Of a DNA stretch of 64,000 nt, positions 18,781-27,980 are shown piece by piece (the first letter of the stretch is position 1; every line of letters starts with the position of its first letter). The stretch spans positions 124,001-188,000 of the forward strand of contig NZ_JAJUFQ010000002.1 of the NCBI RefSeq assembly GCF_029263665.1, in the 5' to 3' direction. A model generated the notes under the pieces. That model saw only the letters and a list, made by a program, of their open reading frames with translations, was not told the DNA's origin and did no database searches. The stretch comes from Halomonas sp. (lineage in GTDB: Bacteria; Pseudomonadota; Gammaproteobacteria; Pseudomonadales; Halomonadaceae). A program made the translations under genes and the position numbers.

Positions 18781-21447
18781 ATGTCTGCTTTTTCTGGCTG
18801 TGTCAATTCCACACAAAAGGTCGTTAGACAACACTTAAGACTGACCCCTGCATCCTTAATAGAGCATATTAAATACGTCATTAAGGTTGCCGTTCATCGT
18901 TTCCTGCCATATATCCCACCCTTTCATTTTCCAATGATCCTGGCGTCATTCGTTTCATTGTCACTTTCTGGGCCTCCCTCTGCCCTTGCTCAAGAGGAAG
19001 ATGAGGATGAAGCCATTCTCGAATTCGATCCTCGATTTCTGAGAGGCAATGGCAGCAACGTCAACCTGACGCATTTCGAACGCTCGAACTTGCTGGCCGA
19101 TGGACGCTACGAACTCTCCGTGTGGCTGAATGATAAGGATGTCTTTGACCAGGAGATCATGGTCGTGACTCGTCCGGATGGGGAAACAACCCTATGTTTC
19201 AGCGAAAGCGCGCTACGACAGTGGGGAGTCAACCTGGAGGCACTGCCAGACCAACCCCTTTTGCAGCAACAGATTCAACAGCAATGCCTGGAGGTCAAGA
19301 CGCTTATACCCAATGCGGCGGTAAGCGTTGATTCTGCCAGCCTGCGCGCAGATGTCAGCATTCCGCAAATCTATCTAGGCCAGGTGAAGCGCGGATACAT
19401 TTCCCCTTCCGACTGGGATAACGGCATTACAGCTGGCTTTCTGGGATACATGGCCAACGCCTTCCATTCACGCCCAGATACGGGGGAAAGCTCAACGCGT
19501 TACAACGCCAACCTGGGGGCTGGCTTCAATGTAGGTGCCTGGCGATGGCGTCACAATGCCAACCTACAGGGAGGTGACGAGACAGGGTATGAAGTCATCA
19601 ATACCTATGCCCAACGTGATGTGACGGCAGCGACAGCACAACTTACCGCAGGTGAATACTTCACGCCAGGCGACCAGTTCAATAGTGTGCCATTCACCGG
19701 TGTACAACTGGCCAGTGATGACCAGATGCTACCCGAGTCAGAGCGGGGCTTTGCACCGGTCATTCGTGGCATTGCCAATTCAAACGCGGTTGTTACTGTG
19801 CGCCAATCCAATGCCGTCATCTATGAGACATCCGTTCCCCCGGGCGAGTTTGCCATCAACGACCTGTATGCCACCAGCTTCGCCGGAGACCTGGAGGTAA
19901 CCGTCACCGAAGCCGATGGCAGTGAACATAGTTTCACGCTTCCTTTTTCATCGGTGGTACAGCTGCTTAGGCCGGGAGCCTCACGCTTCAGTACAACACT
20001 GGGACAATATCGAAATACGGAGGGCAGTGATGGCCCTTTGTTCGGCCAGATAACCTATCGCCGTGGCATCAACAACTTCATGACGGTGTACGGCGGAGGC
20101 ACTCTGGCAGAACAGTACGCAGCATCTATCATCGGTGCCGCCTTCGCGACCCCCATCGGAGCCCTGAGTGCTGATGCTACGGTATCGCGGGCTCAAGATG
20201 TACGAACGTCATCAAGTGAACGCGAAACACTATCCGGCGAGAGTTTCCGGATCAGTTACAGCAAGCGACTGGATGCCAGTGCCACCAACGTATCACTGGC
20301 AGCCTACCGCTTCTCGACGGACGAATTCCTGAATTTTGCTGATTATGCCCAACTTGAATCCGGCAATAGCAACTTCGATAGCCTCCGCCGCGAACGCGAT
20401 CGCCTTCAGGTCAGTATCAGCCAGCCACTGGGGAAATACGGCAACCTCGGGGTCAGCGGCATCTCAAGCTCCTTTTGGGGTAATCGCGACGACAGCACCA
20501 CTTTTCAGGCCAACTACAGTCACTCCTTTCACTGGGGCAGCCTTTCCCTGTCCGCTAGCCGCGACTTATCCGACGATATCGCCGAAACTCGCTATCTCGC
20601 CTCTCTTAGCTTCCCCATTGGCCAGGGTGCTCAACGTCCCAGGCTATCGCTCAGCAGTAATTATGAAGACTCGGACAACTATCAGTTACGTACCAGCATA
20701 AACGGAATTGCAGGCCAACGTGACCAAGGCAGCTACCAGCTCTATGCCACCCACAATACATTCATAGGGGACAGCTCCGGAGAGTTTGGCGGCTCCGTGC
20801 AATGGAATACGCCAGCAACGGCATTAGGTGTCAACGCCAATATCGGGGATGCATCCAGCCAGTACTCCGCCACCGTGAGTGGCACGGCGCTGGCACACTC
20901 CGAGGGCCTGGTATTCAGCCCCGAGCGCGGAGAAACCATGGCATTGATCAAGGCCGAAGGAGCCGATGGTGCTGCATTACGTTCATCACGAGGCACGTTT
21001 GTGAATGAACAGGGATACGCTTTGGCAGCCACCCTGACACCCTATCGATACAACCGCTTGAACCTTGATACCAGTGCTCTCGATAACAGTATCGAACTGA
21101 GCTCAACGGGCCAGAATGTGGTACCGACACGAGGGGCCATCGTGGCAGTCGAATATCCTACAGACTCCGGCTTGCCAGTACTGATATCGGTCACCAATCG
21201 TCATGAGGTTCCATTTGCTTCATCCGTCATTGACCCCCAAACAGGAAAGATGGTCACCATGGTCGGCCAAGGGGGACTGATTTATTTCCGTGGAACCTAT
21301 CGGGTTCTGGAAGTGGAGCTGGAGCCAGACATCACCTGTCAACTGCAACTACCCGATATCGAATCTCTACCAGTGGATGATCACGGTTATCGCAGTATCG
21401 AGCTGCCCTGCTCCTCAGCCAGGCAGCGGCTTTCGATAGCGGGTTAA
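18781..21447 (+). CDS. Fimbrial outer-membrane usher protein (FimD/PapC family)
   Basis: The 888-residue protein contains the usher N-domain (FDPRFLRGNGSNVNLTHFER, LADGRYELSVWLND), the beta-barrel region (GQVKRGYISPSDWDNGITAG) and C-domains with a CQLQLPDIES...LPC disulfide pair. Ushers assemble and translocate pilins across the outer membrane. The N-terminus is odd: about 50 polar residues precede the hydrophobic signal segment (MILASFVSLSLSGPPSALAQ). The ATG at 18934 would shorten it, but that would leave a signal with no basic n-region; GGAG before 18781 supports the longer form. Confidence 0.92.
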   Translation: MSAFSGCVNSTQKVVRQHLRLTPASLIEHIKYVIKVAVHRFLPYIPPFHFPMILASFVSLSLSGPPSALAQEEDEDEAILEFDPRFLRGNGSNVNLTHFERSNLLADGRYELSVWLNDKDVFDQEIMVVTRPDGETTLCFSESALRQWGVNLEALPDQPLLQQQIQQQCLEVKTLIPNAAVSVDSASLRADVSIPQIYLGQVKRGYISPSDWDNGITAGFLGYMANAFHSRPDTGESSTRYNANLGAGFNVGAWRWRHNANLQGGDETGYEVINTYAQRDVTAATAQLTAGEYFTPGDQFNSVPFTGVQLASDDQMLPESERGFAPVIRGIANSNAVVTVRQSNAVIYETSVPPGEFAINDLYATSFAGDLEVTVTEADGSEHSFTLPFSSVVQLLRPGASRFSTTLGQYRNTEGSDGPLFGQITYRRGINNFMTVYGGGTLAEQYAASIIGAAFATPIGALSADATVSRAQDVRTSSSERETLSGESFRISYSKRLDASATNVSLAAYRFSTDEFLNFADYAQLESGNSNFDSLRRERDRLQVSISQPLGKYGNLGVSGISSSFWGNRDDSTTFQANYSHSFHWGSLSLSASRDLSDDIAETRYLASLSFPIGQGAQRPRLSLSSNYEDSDNYQLRTSINGIAGQRDQGSYQLYATHNTFIGDSSGEFGGSVQWNTPATALGVNANIGDASSQYSATVSGTALAHSEGLVFSPERGETMALIKAEGADGAALRSSRGTFVNEQGYALAATLTPYRYNRLNLDTSALDNSIELSSTGQNVVPTRGAIVAVEYPTDSGLPVLISVTNRHEVPFASSVIDPQTGKMVTMVGQGGLIYFRGTYRVLEVELEPDITCQLQLPDIESLPVDDHGYRSIELPCSSARQRLSIAG

Positions 21448-21511
21448 CGAGACTTGCCAAATGTCATGCATGCGAGCAAGTCACCACATAGCCAACCAGC
21501 AGGGCCACCCC

Positions 21512-22246
21512 ATGAAATCACGTCGGATCAGGACAGCTTTCTTTACCTTGTGCATACTGCTGCTCAGCATAGGGCAGACTCAAGCGGCGATCACCCTTGC
21601 TGGTTCTCGGGTTATCTATCCAGGCGAGCGCAAGAACGTCAGTATTGAGTTGACCAACAAAGGAGACACAGCAGTCCTTGTCCAGTCCTGGCTGGATAGC
21701 GGCGATGCCAGTCGTCAACCTGGAGAGGAGGCCCTTCCTTTTGTTATCACACCGCCGGTGACACGTGTTGAGGCTCAATCCGGGCAGACACTGCGGCTAG
21801 CCTATATCAGCCATATTCTTCCCCAGGATCGTGAATCACTTTTCTGGCTCAATGTATTGGAAATACCGCCAAAATTATCAGCAGCAGAAAACCTTAATAC
21901 CATGCAGGTGGCGTTGCGCACACGAATCAAAATGCTGTTCCGCCCAGCAGGGCTAAAAGGAAGCGTTGCCCAAGGCGCCGAAAGTTTGCAATGGCGCTGG
22001 GGAAATACTACGCCTTCAGGACAGGAGTTGATAGCCGAAAACTCATCACCCTTCTATCTCAATTTTGCCAGTTTCCAGGTTTCATGGTCAGGGGGTAGCG
22101 ATAACGTTGATATTGCCCCCATTCCACCGAAAGGACAGCATGTGTTCATTGTAAAACAGCTACGAAATACGCCATCGAATGCGAGCATCAATGGTAAATG
22201 GATCAATGACTATGGATCCTCTTCCACTATCCATTATTCGTTATAG
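21512..22246 (+). CDS. Periplasmic fimbrial chaperone (FimC/PapD family)
   Basis: The start chosen is the ATG at 21512 (MKSRRIRTAFFTLCILLLSI, a normal signal peptide), giving 244 residues; the frame extends upstream to 21461 without signal-like sequence. The mature N-terminus ITLAGSRVIYPGERKNVSIE has the conserved Arg, and RTRIKMLFRPAGL carries the conserved Lys; together they anchor subunit C-termini. RESLFWLNVLEIPPK is the family signature. The short loop suggests an FGS-type chaperone. It follows the usher by 64 bases. Confidence 0.93.
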   Translation: MKSRRIRTAFFTLCILLLSIGQTQAAITLAGSRVIYPGERKNVSIELTNKGDTAVLVQSWLDSGDASRQPGEEALPFVITPPVTRVEAQSGQTLRLAYISHILPQDRESLFWLNVLEIPPKLSAAENLNTMQVALRTRIKMLFRPAGLKGSVAQGAESLQWRWGNTTPSGQELIAENSSPFYLNFASFQVSWSGGSDNVDIAPIPPKGQHVFIVKQLRNTPSNASINGKWINDYGSSSTIHYSL

Positions 22247-22258
22247 TAGCGGAACAAG

Positions 22259-23305
22259 ATGATACTTTTTCCTCACCTGCGCTATCTGATTGCCCTTGCT
22301 GGAAGCCTTGCTGTCAGCACGGCCAATGGTACCACTATTGTCAGAACGTCTCCTGTACCTGAAGGCCTGCCAGCCTGGCAGTGCTCCGGCCCAAGCATCG
22401 TGAATGCCTATGTAAACAAGCAAATTGATGGCTCCAGCCAACCCAGGTATAGTTCTTTGCATGCCTTCACCCGTTATTCCGGTGTATCTACCATCTGTAA
22501 TTGCCCAACTTACTACAGTGGTGATTTATTCTTTACGGCGACTGCATCCCAGCCAGAAGCCGATGGTTGGCTCAAGCTAAACGACAACCTTTCAGCGCGA
22601 GTGATCATTGATGGCCATGGAATAAGCAATCAACAAGTACCTTTCTTTCAGGTCAGGAGTTCCCAATCAGGCTCATGCCCTTCGGGCACTACCTCCTATG
22701 GTCCTGATTCCCCAGGAACCGATGGTCAGATCGAGTTACGGGTCGACAGGAATTTTCTCGGGGAGTCTAATTTCTCTGGTGAGCTGGCCAGAATCTACCG
22801 GCAATATAATCGCGATGAGCCTTCCTATAGCCATCCTTTCATCAGGATAAATGGCAACTTTACGATCAAGACCACGCAAAACTGCTCCTTCCGTGTTGGG
22901 GATACCTTTACCGTGGACTTGGGAAGTACACCGATCAACCAACTCAACGTTGGTGCACCGCCAGATCTTGGTTATATCCCAAGGCAGATCGATCTGTCAG
23001 TGGATTGCGCCAATATCTCAGATAACGATGTCTCAGAGCTTGAATTCTTTGCCACTGCTGCCGGCACTCCCGATACCGATGGCCCCTATATCGCCACCAG
23101 CAAACCCGGTATTGGCGTGGCCATGATGGATACCTCTGGCAGCCTGATGAAGCTTGGGGTGGAGAATCGTGTGACTCAGCCTCTTCAGGGAGGCAGCGCC
23201 CAGAAACAAGTACGTTTCTATCCCACCATCGTTCCTGGTCAGAAAAGTGAGGTCACTCCTGGCCCTTATAATGCGGCAGTGACCATCACGGTTACCCTTC
23301 CATAG
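22259..23305 (+). CDS. Two-domain fimbrial tip adhesin (copy 1)
   Basis: The 348-residue exported protein has a signal peptide, then an N-terminal domain of about 180 residues beginning VPEGLPAWQCSG, and a C-terminal pilin domain from about 190 with TQNCSFRVGDTFTVDLGSTP, NQLNVGAPP and the terminal VTITVTLP donor-strand-accepting region. This layout is that of FimH-like tip adhesins, where the N-domain binds the receptor. The ligand is unknown. The C-terminal domain is closely similar to the next gene but the N-domain is much more different. Confidence 0.82.
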   Translation: MILFPHLRYLIALAGSLAVSTANGTTIVRTSPVPEGLPAWQCSGPSIVNAYVNKQIDGSSQPRYSSLHAFTRYSGVSTICNCPTYYSGDLFFTATASQPEADGWLKLNDNLSARVIIDGHGISNQQVPFFQVRSSQSGSCPSGTTSYGPDSPGTDGQIELRVDRNFLGESNFSGELARIYRQYNRDEPSYSHPFIRINGNFTIKTTQNCSFRVGDTFTVDLGSTPINQLNVGAPPDLGYIPRQIDLSVDCANISDNDVSELEFFATAAGTPDTDGPYIATSKPGIGVAMMDTSGSLMKLGVENRVTQPLQGGSAQKQVRFYPTIVPGQKSEVTPGPYNAAVTITVTLP

Positions 23306-23316
23306 GTGGAACAGGG

Positions 23317-23358
23317 AAATGACATCAAGCCGGCATACACCCACTTGATGTCATTTTT
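23317..23358 (+). terminator. Intrinsic terminator after adhesin copy 1
   Basis: AAATGACATCAAG and CTTGATGTCATTT form a perfect 13-bp stem with a 14-base loop, followed by TT. The loop carries CCGGCATACACC, almost the same as the loop of the terminator at 24570-24601. It ends the pilin-usher-chaperone-adhesin transcript and leaves copy 2 as a separate unit. Confidence 0.85.
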
Positions 23359-23498
23359 GTGACAGAAACGTTGAAATAACGCTCGCCCCTCCTGGTAATA
23401 AATCTACACTTCCAGACACAAAGTCACCGACTGGCTTTTAATCGTAGATGACTCAATAGCGATAATTTCACCAAAAGTTTCATTAAAAATGATATAAG

Positions 23499-24554
23499 AT
23501 GATGATATATTATCGAATTATTCAACGTCTACTTACCCTTGCTGGTGGAGCTGCTACGAGTTTGATGATTTGTAGCATGACGTCCTGGGCAGCCCCTGTG
23601 CCCACAGGCCTACCCGAATGGCAGTGCTCTGGCTCTGGCTCGATTCTTTTGCAAACGACGGAGCAGATTGATGGCTCTGGTCAGCCTGGGGATATCACTT
23701 CACTCCGCTTCTCCGAACGCCGGCTGGGAAGCGCGACTTGCCATTGCCCAAGCGATATCAGAGAGCTTTCGCTCTTTACTGTCGAACTGGCCATGCCTGA
23801 CTCTGATGGTTGGATCAAGTTAAACGATCATCTTTCAGCGCGATTATCTGTTTTTGTCTTTGGCCACGGCAATCTAACCACTCCCTTCTTCCAGGTGCAG
23901 AATACTGGGCCTACCAATTGCTCCACCACCAACAACACTGTCACTAATGTGGCCTCGGGTACCCAAGGGCAGCTTGAGCTTCGTGTCGATCGGAGTTTTC
24001 TTGGGGAGTCTCATTTTTCAGGGGAACTGGCCAACGTTTACTGGCAGTTCGCCAACGCCACCGGTAACCCGGACCTTGATCATCCTTTTATCAGGATAGG
24101 CGCCGATGTTACGGTCAGGACGACACTAAGCTGTTCCTTCCGTGCCGGAGATAGCTTTACCGTGGATTTGGGAAGTACACCGATCAATCAACTCAACGTT
24201 GGTGCACCTCCTGGCATCGGTTATATACCGCGACAGCTCGACCTCTCAGTGGATTGCACCGGCGGAACAGATGGCGACACCTCGGGACTTGAGTTCTTTG
24301 CTACAGCAACAGGCGCTCCCGATGCCAACGGCCCCTATATCGCCACCAGCAAACCTGGTATCGGCGTGGCCATGACGGACACCTCCGGCAACCTGCTGGG
24401 TCTAGGGATGGAAAATGGCGTGATTCGCCCACTCCAGAATGGCGGTACCCAGACAAGATTACAGTTCTACCCCACCCTGGTTCCCGGACAGGAAAGCCAG
24501 GTGACTCCGGGGCCTTATAACGCGACAGTGACCATCACGGTAACCATTCCCTGA
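23499..24554 (+). CDS. Two-domain fimbrial tip adhesin (copy 2, paralogue)
   Basis: The 351-residue protein has the same layout as its neighbour: signal peptide, N-domain starting VPTGLPEWQCSG, and a C-terminal pilin domain with TLSCSFRAGDSFTVDLGSTP, the shared NQLNVGAPP block and the VTITVTIP end. The C-domain is nearly identical to copy 1 at both protein and DNA level, while residues 40-170 differ greatly. It has its own AT-rich upstream gap of about 190 bases after a strong terminator, so it may be expressed independently. Which adhesin caps the fimbria, or whether both do, cannot be told. Confidence 0.82.
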   Translation: MMIYYRIIQRLLTLAGGAATSLMICSMTSWAAPVPTGLPEWQCSGSGSILLQTTEQIDGSGQPGDITSLRFSERRLGSATCHCPSDIRELSLFTVELAMPDSDGWIKLNDHLSARLSVFVFGHGNLTTPFFQVQNTGPTNCSTTNNTVTNVASGTQGQLELRVDRSFLGESHFSGELANVYWQFANATGNPDLDHPFIRIGADVTVRTTLSCSFRAGDSFTVDLGSTPINQLNVGAPPGIGYIPRQLDLSVDCTGGTDGDTSGLEFFATATGAPDANGPYIATSKPGIGVAMTDTSGNLLGLGMENGVIRPLQNGGTQTRLQFYPTLVPGQESQVTPGPYNATVTITVTIP

Positions 24555-24569
24555 TACAGGACGTATCGG

Positions 24570-24601
24570 AAAAAAATCGGGCCGGCATACGCCAGCCCGA
24601 T
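24570..24601 (-). terminator. Intrinsic terminator for fliC
   Basis: On the minus strand, ATCGGGC pairs with GCCCGAT (with an inner GGC/GCC), followed by a run of seven T. It sits 57 bases past the fliC stop. In the other direction it also lies just after adhesin copy 2, but without a T-run on that strand. Confidence 0.85.
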
Positions 24602-24657
24602 AGGTAGTACCAAGGAAAACAGTACCAAAAGGGGTAATATCAAGGATCAAGGAAGCA

Positions 24658-25755
24658 TCAGCGCAGCAGGGAGAGAACGCCCTGAGGCACCTGGTTAGCC
24701 TGGGCAAGCACAGAAGTGCCCGCCTGCTGCAGGATCTGCGCACGGGTCATGTTGGCCACTTCTACGGCATAGTCAGCATCTTCGATACGTGAACGTGCAG
24801 CAGACAGATTGGTTTCCGTGGTGCTCAGGTTGGTGATGGCGGACTCGAAGCGGTTCTGGATGGCACCCAGATCTGAACGCAGGGTGTCGACGGAGTTCAG
24901 GGCAGTATCCAGAGTCTTCAGCGGATCGGCTGTCTTGGCCTCTGTCAGCTCAGTATCCTTGGAGCTGAAGTTGACGGTCATGCTGCCTGATGCTGTGCCG
25001 TCGGCGCTGTCAGTAATGGCGAAGTCATTCTCGTCCACGGCAAAGGCCACCGTGGCACCATCAGCGTTAGTGCCCTGCACAAAGAAATTGCCAGCCTCGT
25101 CCTTCTGCAGGGTGGCATCGGAGATGGCACCTTCACTATCAGTAACGGTGATGTTGGCAGCAGCAATATCCACACCGGTGGAATCCTTGACATCACCATC
25201 TGCCGCAGCGCTCAGGGCGCCCTGATAAGAGTTGACGTTGAAGGTATCCAGGCCCAGGGTCTCGGCATTGATTTCCTTCAGGTTGAGAGTGATCTGCTCG
25301 CCATCGTTGGAGCCGACCTGAATGGACAGATCCTGGTCCTTGGCCAGCACCTTGACGCCGTTGAAGCTGGTTTCCTCGGAGATACGGTCGATTTCGTTGA
25401 GGCGCTGACCGATTTCCTTCTGAATGGAGTTCAGGTCCTTGGCAGAGTTGGTGCCGTTCTGGGCCTGTACCGTCAGCTCGCGAATACGCTGCAGGTTATC
25501 GTTGACCTGATTCAGAGCGCCTTCAGCCGTCTGTGCCACGGAGATGCCGTCATTGGCATTGCGCTGAGCCTGGTTCAGACCCGTGATCTGGGAACTCATG
25601 CGGTTGGCGATAGCCTGTCCGGCAGCGTCGTCCTTGGCGCTGTTGATACGCAGGCCGGAGGACAAGCGCTCCATGGCAGTCGTCAGCGAGTTCTGCGAAC
25701 GGCTCAGGTTCTGCTGACCAATCATGGAAGTGATGTTGGTATTGATGACGGACAT
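24658..25755 (-). CDS. fliC: Flagellin FliC
   Basis: The start is the ATG at 25755 (MSVINTNITSMIGQQNLSRS), preceded by GGAAAGGAAG; extension upstream to 25815 is unsupported. The product has 365 residues, with the conserved N-terminal coil (AMERLSSGLRINSAKDDAAG) and C-terminal coil (RSRIEDADYAVEVANMTRAQ, ending VPQGVLSLLR). The exposed central domain is short, about 130 residues. A sigma-28 promoter lies 87-113 bases upstream and a strong terminator follows. It is the only flagellin gene in the window. Confidence 0.97.
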   Translation of the reverse strand: MSVINTNITSMIGQQNLSRSQNSLTTAMERLSSGLRINSAKDDAAGQAIANRMSSQITGLNQAQRNANDGISVAQTAEGALNQVNDNLQRIRELTVQAQNGTNSAKDLNSIQKEIGQRLNEIDRISEETSFNGVKVLAKDQDLSIQVGSNDGEQITLNLKEINAETLGLDTFNVNSYQGALSAAADGDVKDSTGVDIAAANITVTDSEGAISDATLQKDEAGNFFVQGTNADGATVAFAVDENDFAITDSADGTASGSMTVNFSSKDTELTEAKTADPLKTLDTALNSVDTLRSDLGAIQNRFESAITNLSTTETNLSAARSRIEDADYAVEVANMTRAQILQQAGTSVLAQANQVPQGVLSLLR

Positions 25756-25841
25756 GGTGTCTTCCTTTCCAGGGATAAAAGTTAAGGCTCCATTGGCAGG
25801 CCTTGGGCCTCCCACAACGGCGCCATTGGCCGTTACCCCTG

Positions 25842-25868
25842 TTATCGGAGCCTGAATCAGAACCTTTA
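25842..25868 (-). promoter_or_regulatory. Sigma-28 (FliA) promoter for fliC
   Basis: On the minus strand TAAAGGTT, 11 bases and TCCGATAA match the consensus at 14 of 16 positions. It predicts a leader of about 80 bases before the fliC ATG. Confidence 0.85.
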
Positions 25869-25984
25869 GTCTCCATGCAAAAAATTTTCCTTGTTCACCA
25901 ACGAAGGCATCTCTCCGCCTTGCTTTCTTTCTGCCCTTCTTTCCCTTTTGTTCTTCGCTTTCTCCGCATCATGTCCTGCTTCCC

Positions 25985-26011
25985 TCAAGCCCAGAAGCAT
26001 GGCGCCGATAA
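25985..26011 (+). promoter_or_regulatory. Probable sigma-28 promoter for fliDST
   Basis: TCAAGCCC, 11 bases and GCCGATAA lie about 90 bases ahead of the fliD ATG. The -10 element is perfect, the -35 is weaker than at flgM but shares TCAAG with the motA site. Confidence 0.6.
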
Positions 26012-26101
26012 GACAGATATATCCCTGTCAACGGCCGTTGTTCGAGCCACTGGCTCTTCCTGACGCTGGCAGACTATGCCCACCTGAAAAGGAATTACGG
26101 T

Positions 26102-27481
26102 ATGCCCTCTATCTCTAGTCTTGGTATCGGCTCTGGCCTGGATCTCAATGGGTTGCTCGACCAGCTCGAGGCCGCCGAACGAAAGCAGCTGGATCCCATC
26201 AAGGCCAGACAGGCAAGCTACGAAGCAAAGATTTCGGCCTATGGCAAACTCGACAGCGCCCTGACCACCTTTCAGGATGCGGTGAACAAGCTCAAGGATC
26301 CGGATCTTTTCAGCAGCCTGTCGAGCAATGTCGAAGGAGAAGGCATCACCGCCAGTGACAGTATCAGTGCTCAAGCTGGACGCTATAACATCAGTGTGAG
26401 CCAACTGGCTCGAGCCCAAAGCCTCGCTTCGGCAGGTTTCGACAAACGCGATGCCGAACTGGGCGGTGGAACGCTGTCGCTGACGGTGGGAGGTGAAAGC
26501 CTCGATATCGACATCAGCCAGGAAGATAGCTCACTGGAAGGCATTCGTGATGCCATCAATGCGTCCGACGCTGGTGTACGCGCCACTATCGTCAATAATG
26601 GCGACCCCGATGCCCCCTACCGCCTGGTGCTGACAAGCAAGGAAACAGGTACCGAGGCCACCATATCGGATCTGTCATATACCGCATCGGGTAGCGATAC
26701 CACCCTGGAAAGCACGTTTGACCTGGGCAACATGGAAGAGACCGTCAGCGCTCAGAACGCAGAAATGACGGTCAATGGCATTGCCATCAGCAGCACCTCG
26801 AACAAGGTCCAAGGCGCCATCGAAGGTGTCACTCTGACACTCAGTGACACCGGTGACAGTACCGTCACCGTAGAAAACGACAACTTTGCCTTGCGTGATG
26901 CCATCACGTCCTTCGTTGATAGCTACAACGATCTGCAAGGCACTATCGGCGAGCTGACCAGCTTCAACTCGGATAGCGGTGCAGCTGGCGAGCTATTGGG
27001 CGATGCAACATTGCGCAGCATCGATGAACGCCTACGTGGCGCACTTGCCTTCACTCCTGATACCGAAGGTATGGGGTCTCTCAGCGATATGGGCATTACC
27101 TTGCAGCTTGACGGTACTCTCGAACTCGATGACAAACGCCTGGATGATGCCATTACTCATCAGCGCGAAGACCTGGTGACCTTCTTCAGTGGAGGCAGCA
27201 CCGAAGAAACCGCCAAGTCCGGATATGCCGATCAACTCGCCACCACTCTCGACAACATCCTGGATGACGATGGTCTGCTGGAAAACGCCACCACTGGCCT
27301 CGAAACACGCCTCAAGACAGTCAATGCGCAATATATGCGCACCGAGCAGACCATCAACGACACCATAGAACGCTACCGCAAGCAGTTCAGCCAGCTCGAC
27401 AGCATGATCGCCAGCATGAACCAGACCAGCAATTATCTGACGCAGCAGTTTGATGCTCTCAATGCCCAGACAGGTCAATAA
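26102..27481 (+). CDS. fliD: Flagellar filament cap protein FliD (HAP2)
   Basis: The 459-residue protein starts MPSISSLGIGSGLDLNGLLD and has the FliD N-terminal coil (RQASYEAKISAYGKLDSALT). The central D2/D3 region is followed by a C-terminal coil ending SQLDSMIASMNQTSNYLTQQ and FDALN. FliD caps the filament and folds flagellin at the tip. It is divergent from fliC and leads the fliD-fliS-fliT run. Confidence 0.96.
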   Translation: MPSISSLGIGSGLDLNGLLDQLEAAERKQLDPIKARQASYEAKISAYGKLDSALTTFQDAVNKLKDPDLFSSLSSNVEGEGITASDSISAQAGRYNISVSQLARAQSLASAGFDKRDAELGGGTLSLTVGGESLDIDISQEDSSLEGIRDAINASDAGVRATIVNNGDPDAPYRLVLTSKETGTEATISDLSYTASGSDTTLESTFDLGNMEETVSAQNAEMTVNGIAISSTSNKVQGAIEGVTLTLSDTGDSTVTVENDNFALRDAITSFVDSYNDLQGTIGELTSFNSDSGAAGELLGDATLRSIDERLRGALAFTPDTEGMGSLSDMGITLQLDGTLELDDKRLDDAITHQREDLVTFFSGGSTEETAKSGYADQLATTLDNILDDDGLLENATTGLETRLKTVNAQYMRTEQTINDTIERYRKQFSQLDSMIASMNQTSNYLTQQFDALNAQTGQ

Positions 27482-27526
27482 ACCAAACCGCCTATCTACC
27501 ATGACCCAACTGACAGGAACCTCCAG

Positions 27527-27952
27527 ATGGCCATGATGACCAGCTCCCCCGGGCACGGACGGGGAGCATATACCTATGCCCGTATCGGCATCGAAACCAG
27601 CACAATGTCAGCCAGCCCTCATCAACTGATCGTCATGTTGTTCGACGGCGTTCTGATGTCGATACGAACGGCTCGCCTGCACCTCAAGGAAGGCCATACG
27701 ACGGCCAAGGGAGAAGCCATTGCCAAGGCGCTGGATATCGTCAACAGCGGACTACGAGCAGCGCTCGATCATGAACGCGGAGCAGATATCGCCCACCAGC
27801 TCGATACGCTTTACGAATACATTGCACGTCGCCTGATCGAGGCCAATCTTCACAACGATACTGCCGCTCTCGATGATGCCGAACACTTGCTCGAAACCAT
27901 CGCCTCAGCCTGGCGTGAGATTTCACCTGACAGAGATCCCCATGCCTCCTGA
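27527..27952 (+). CDS. fliS: Flagellin export chaperone FliS
   Basis: The 141-residue helical protein contains the FliS signature YARIGIETSTMSASPHQLIV then MLFDGVLMSIRTARLHL. FliS binds the C-terminal coil of flagellin and prevents early polymerisation. It lies 45 bases after fliD. Confidence 0.95.
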   Translation: MAMMTSSPGHGRGAYTYARIGIETSTMSASPHQLIVMLFDGVLMSIRTARLHLKEGHTTAKGEAIAKALDIVNSGLRAALDHERGADIAHQLDTLYEYIARRLIEANLHNDTAALDDAEHLLETIASAWREISPDRDPHAS

Positions 27953-27980
27953 AGCCAAACATTGCCCCGCAGGAAACTTC

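Noticed and set aside
23450..23498. Possible sigma-28 site before adhesin copy 2 (GCGATAA with a weak upstream TAATCGTA)
   Set aside because: The -35 part matches at only about half of the positions, and fimbrial genes are not expected in the FliA regulon.
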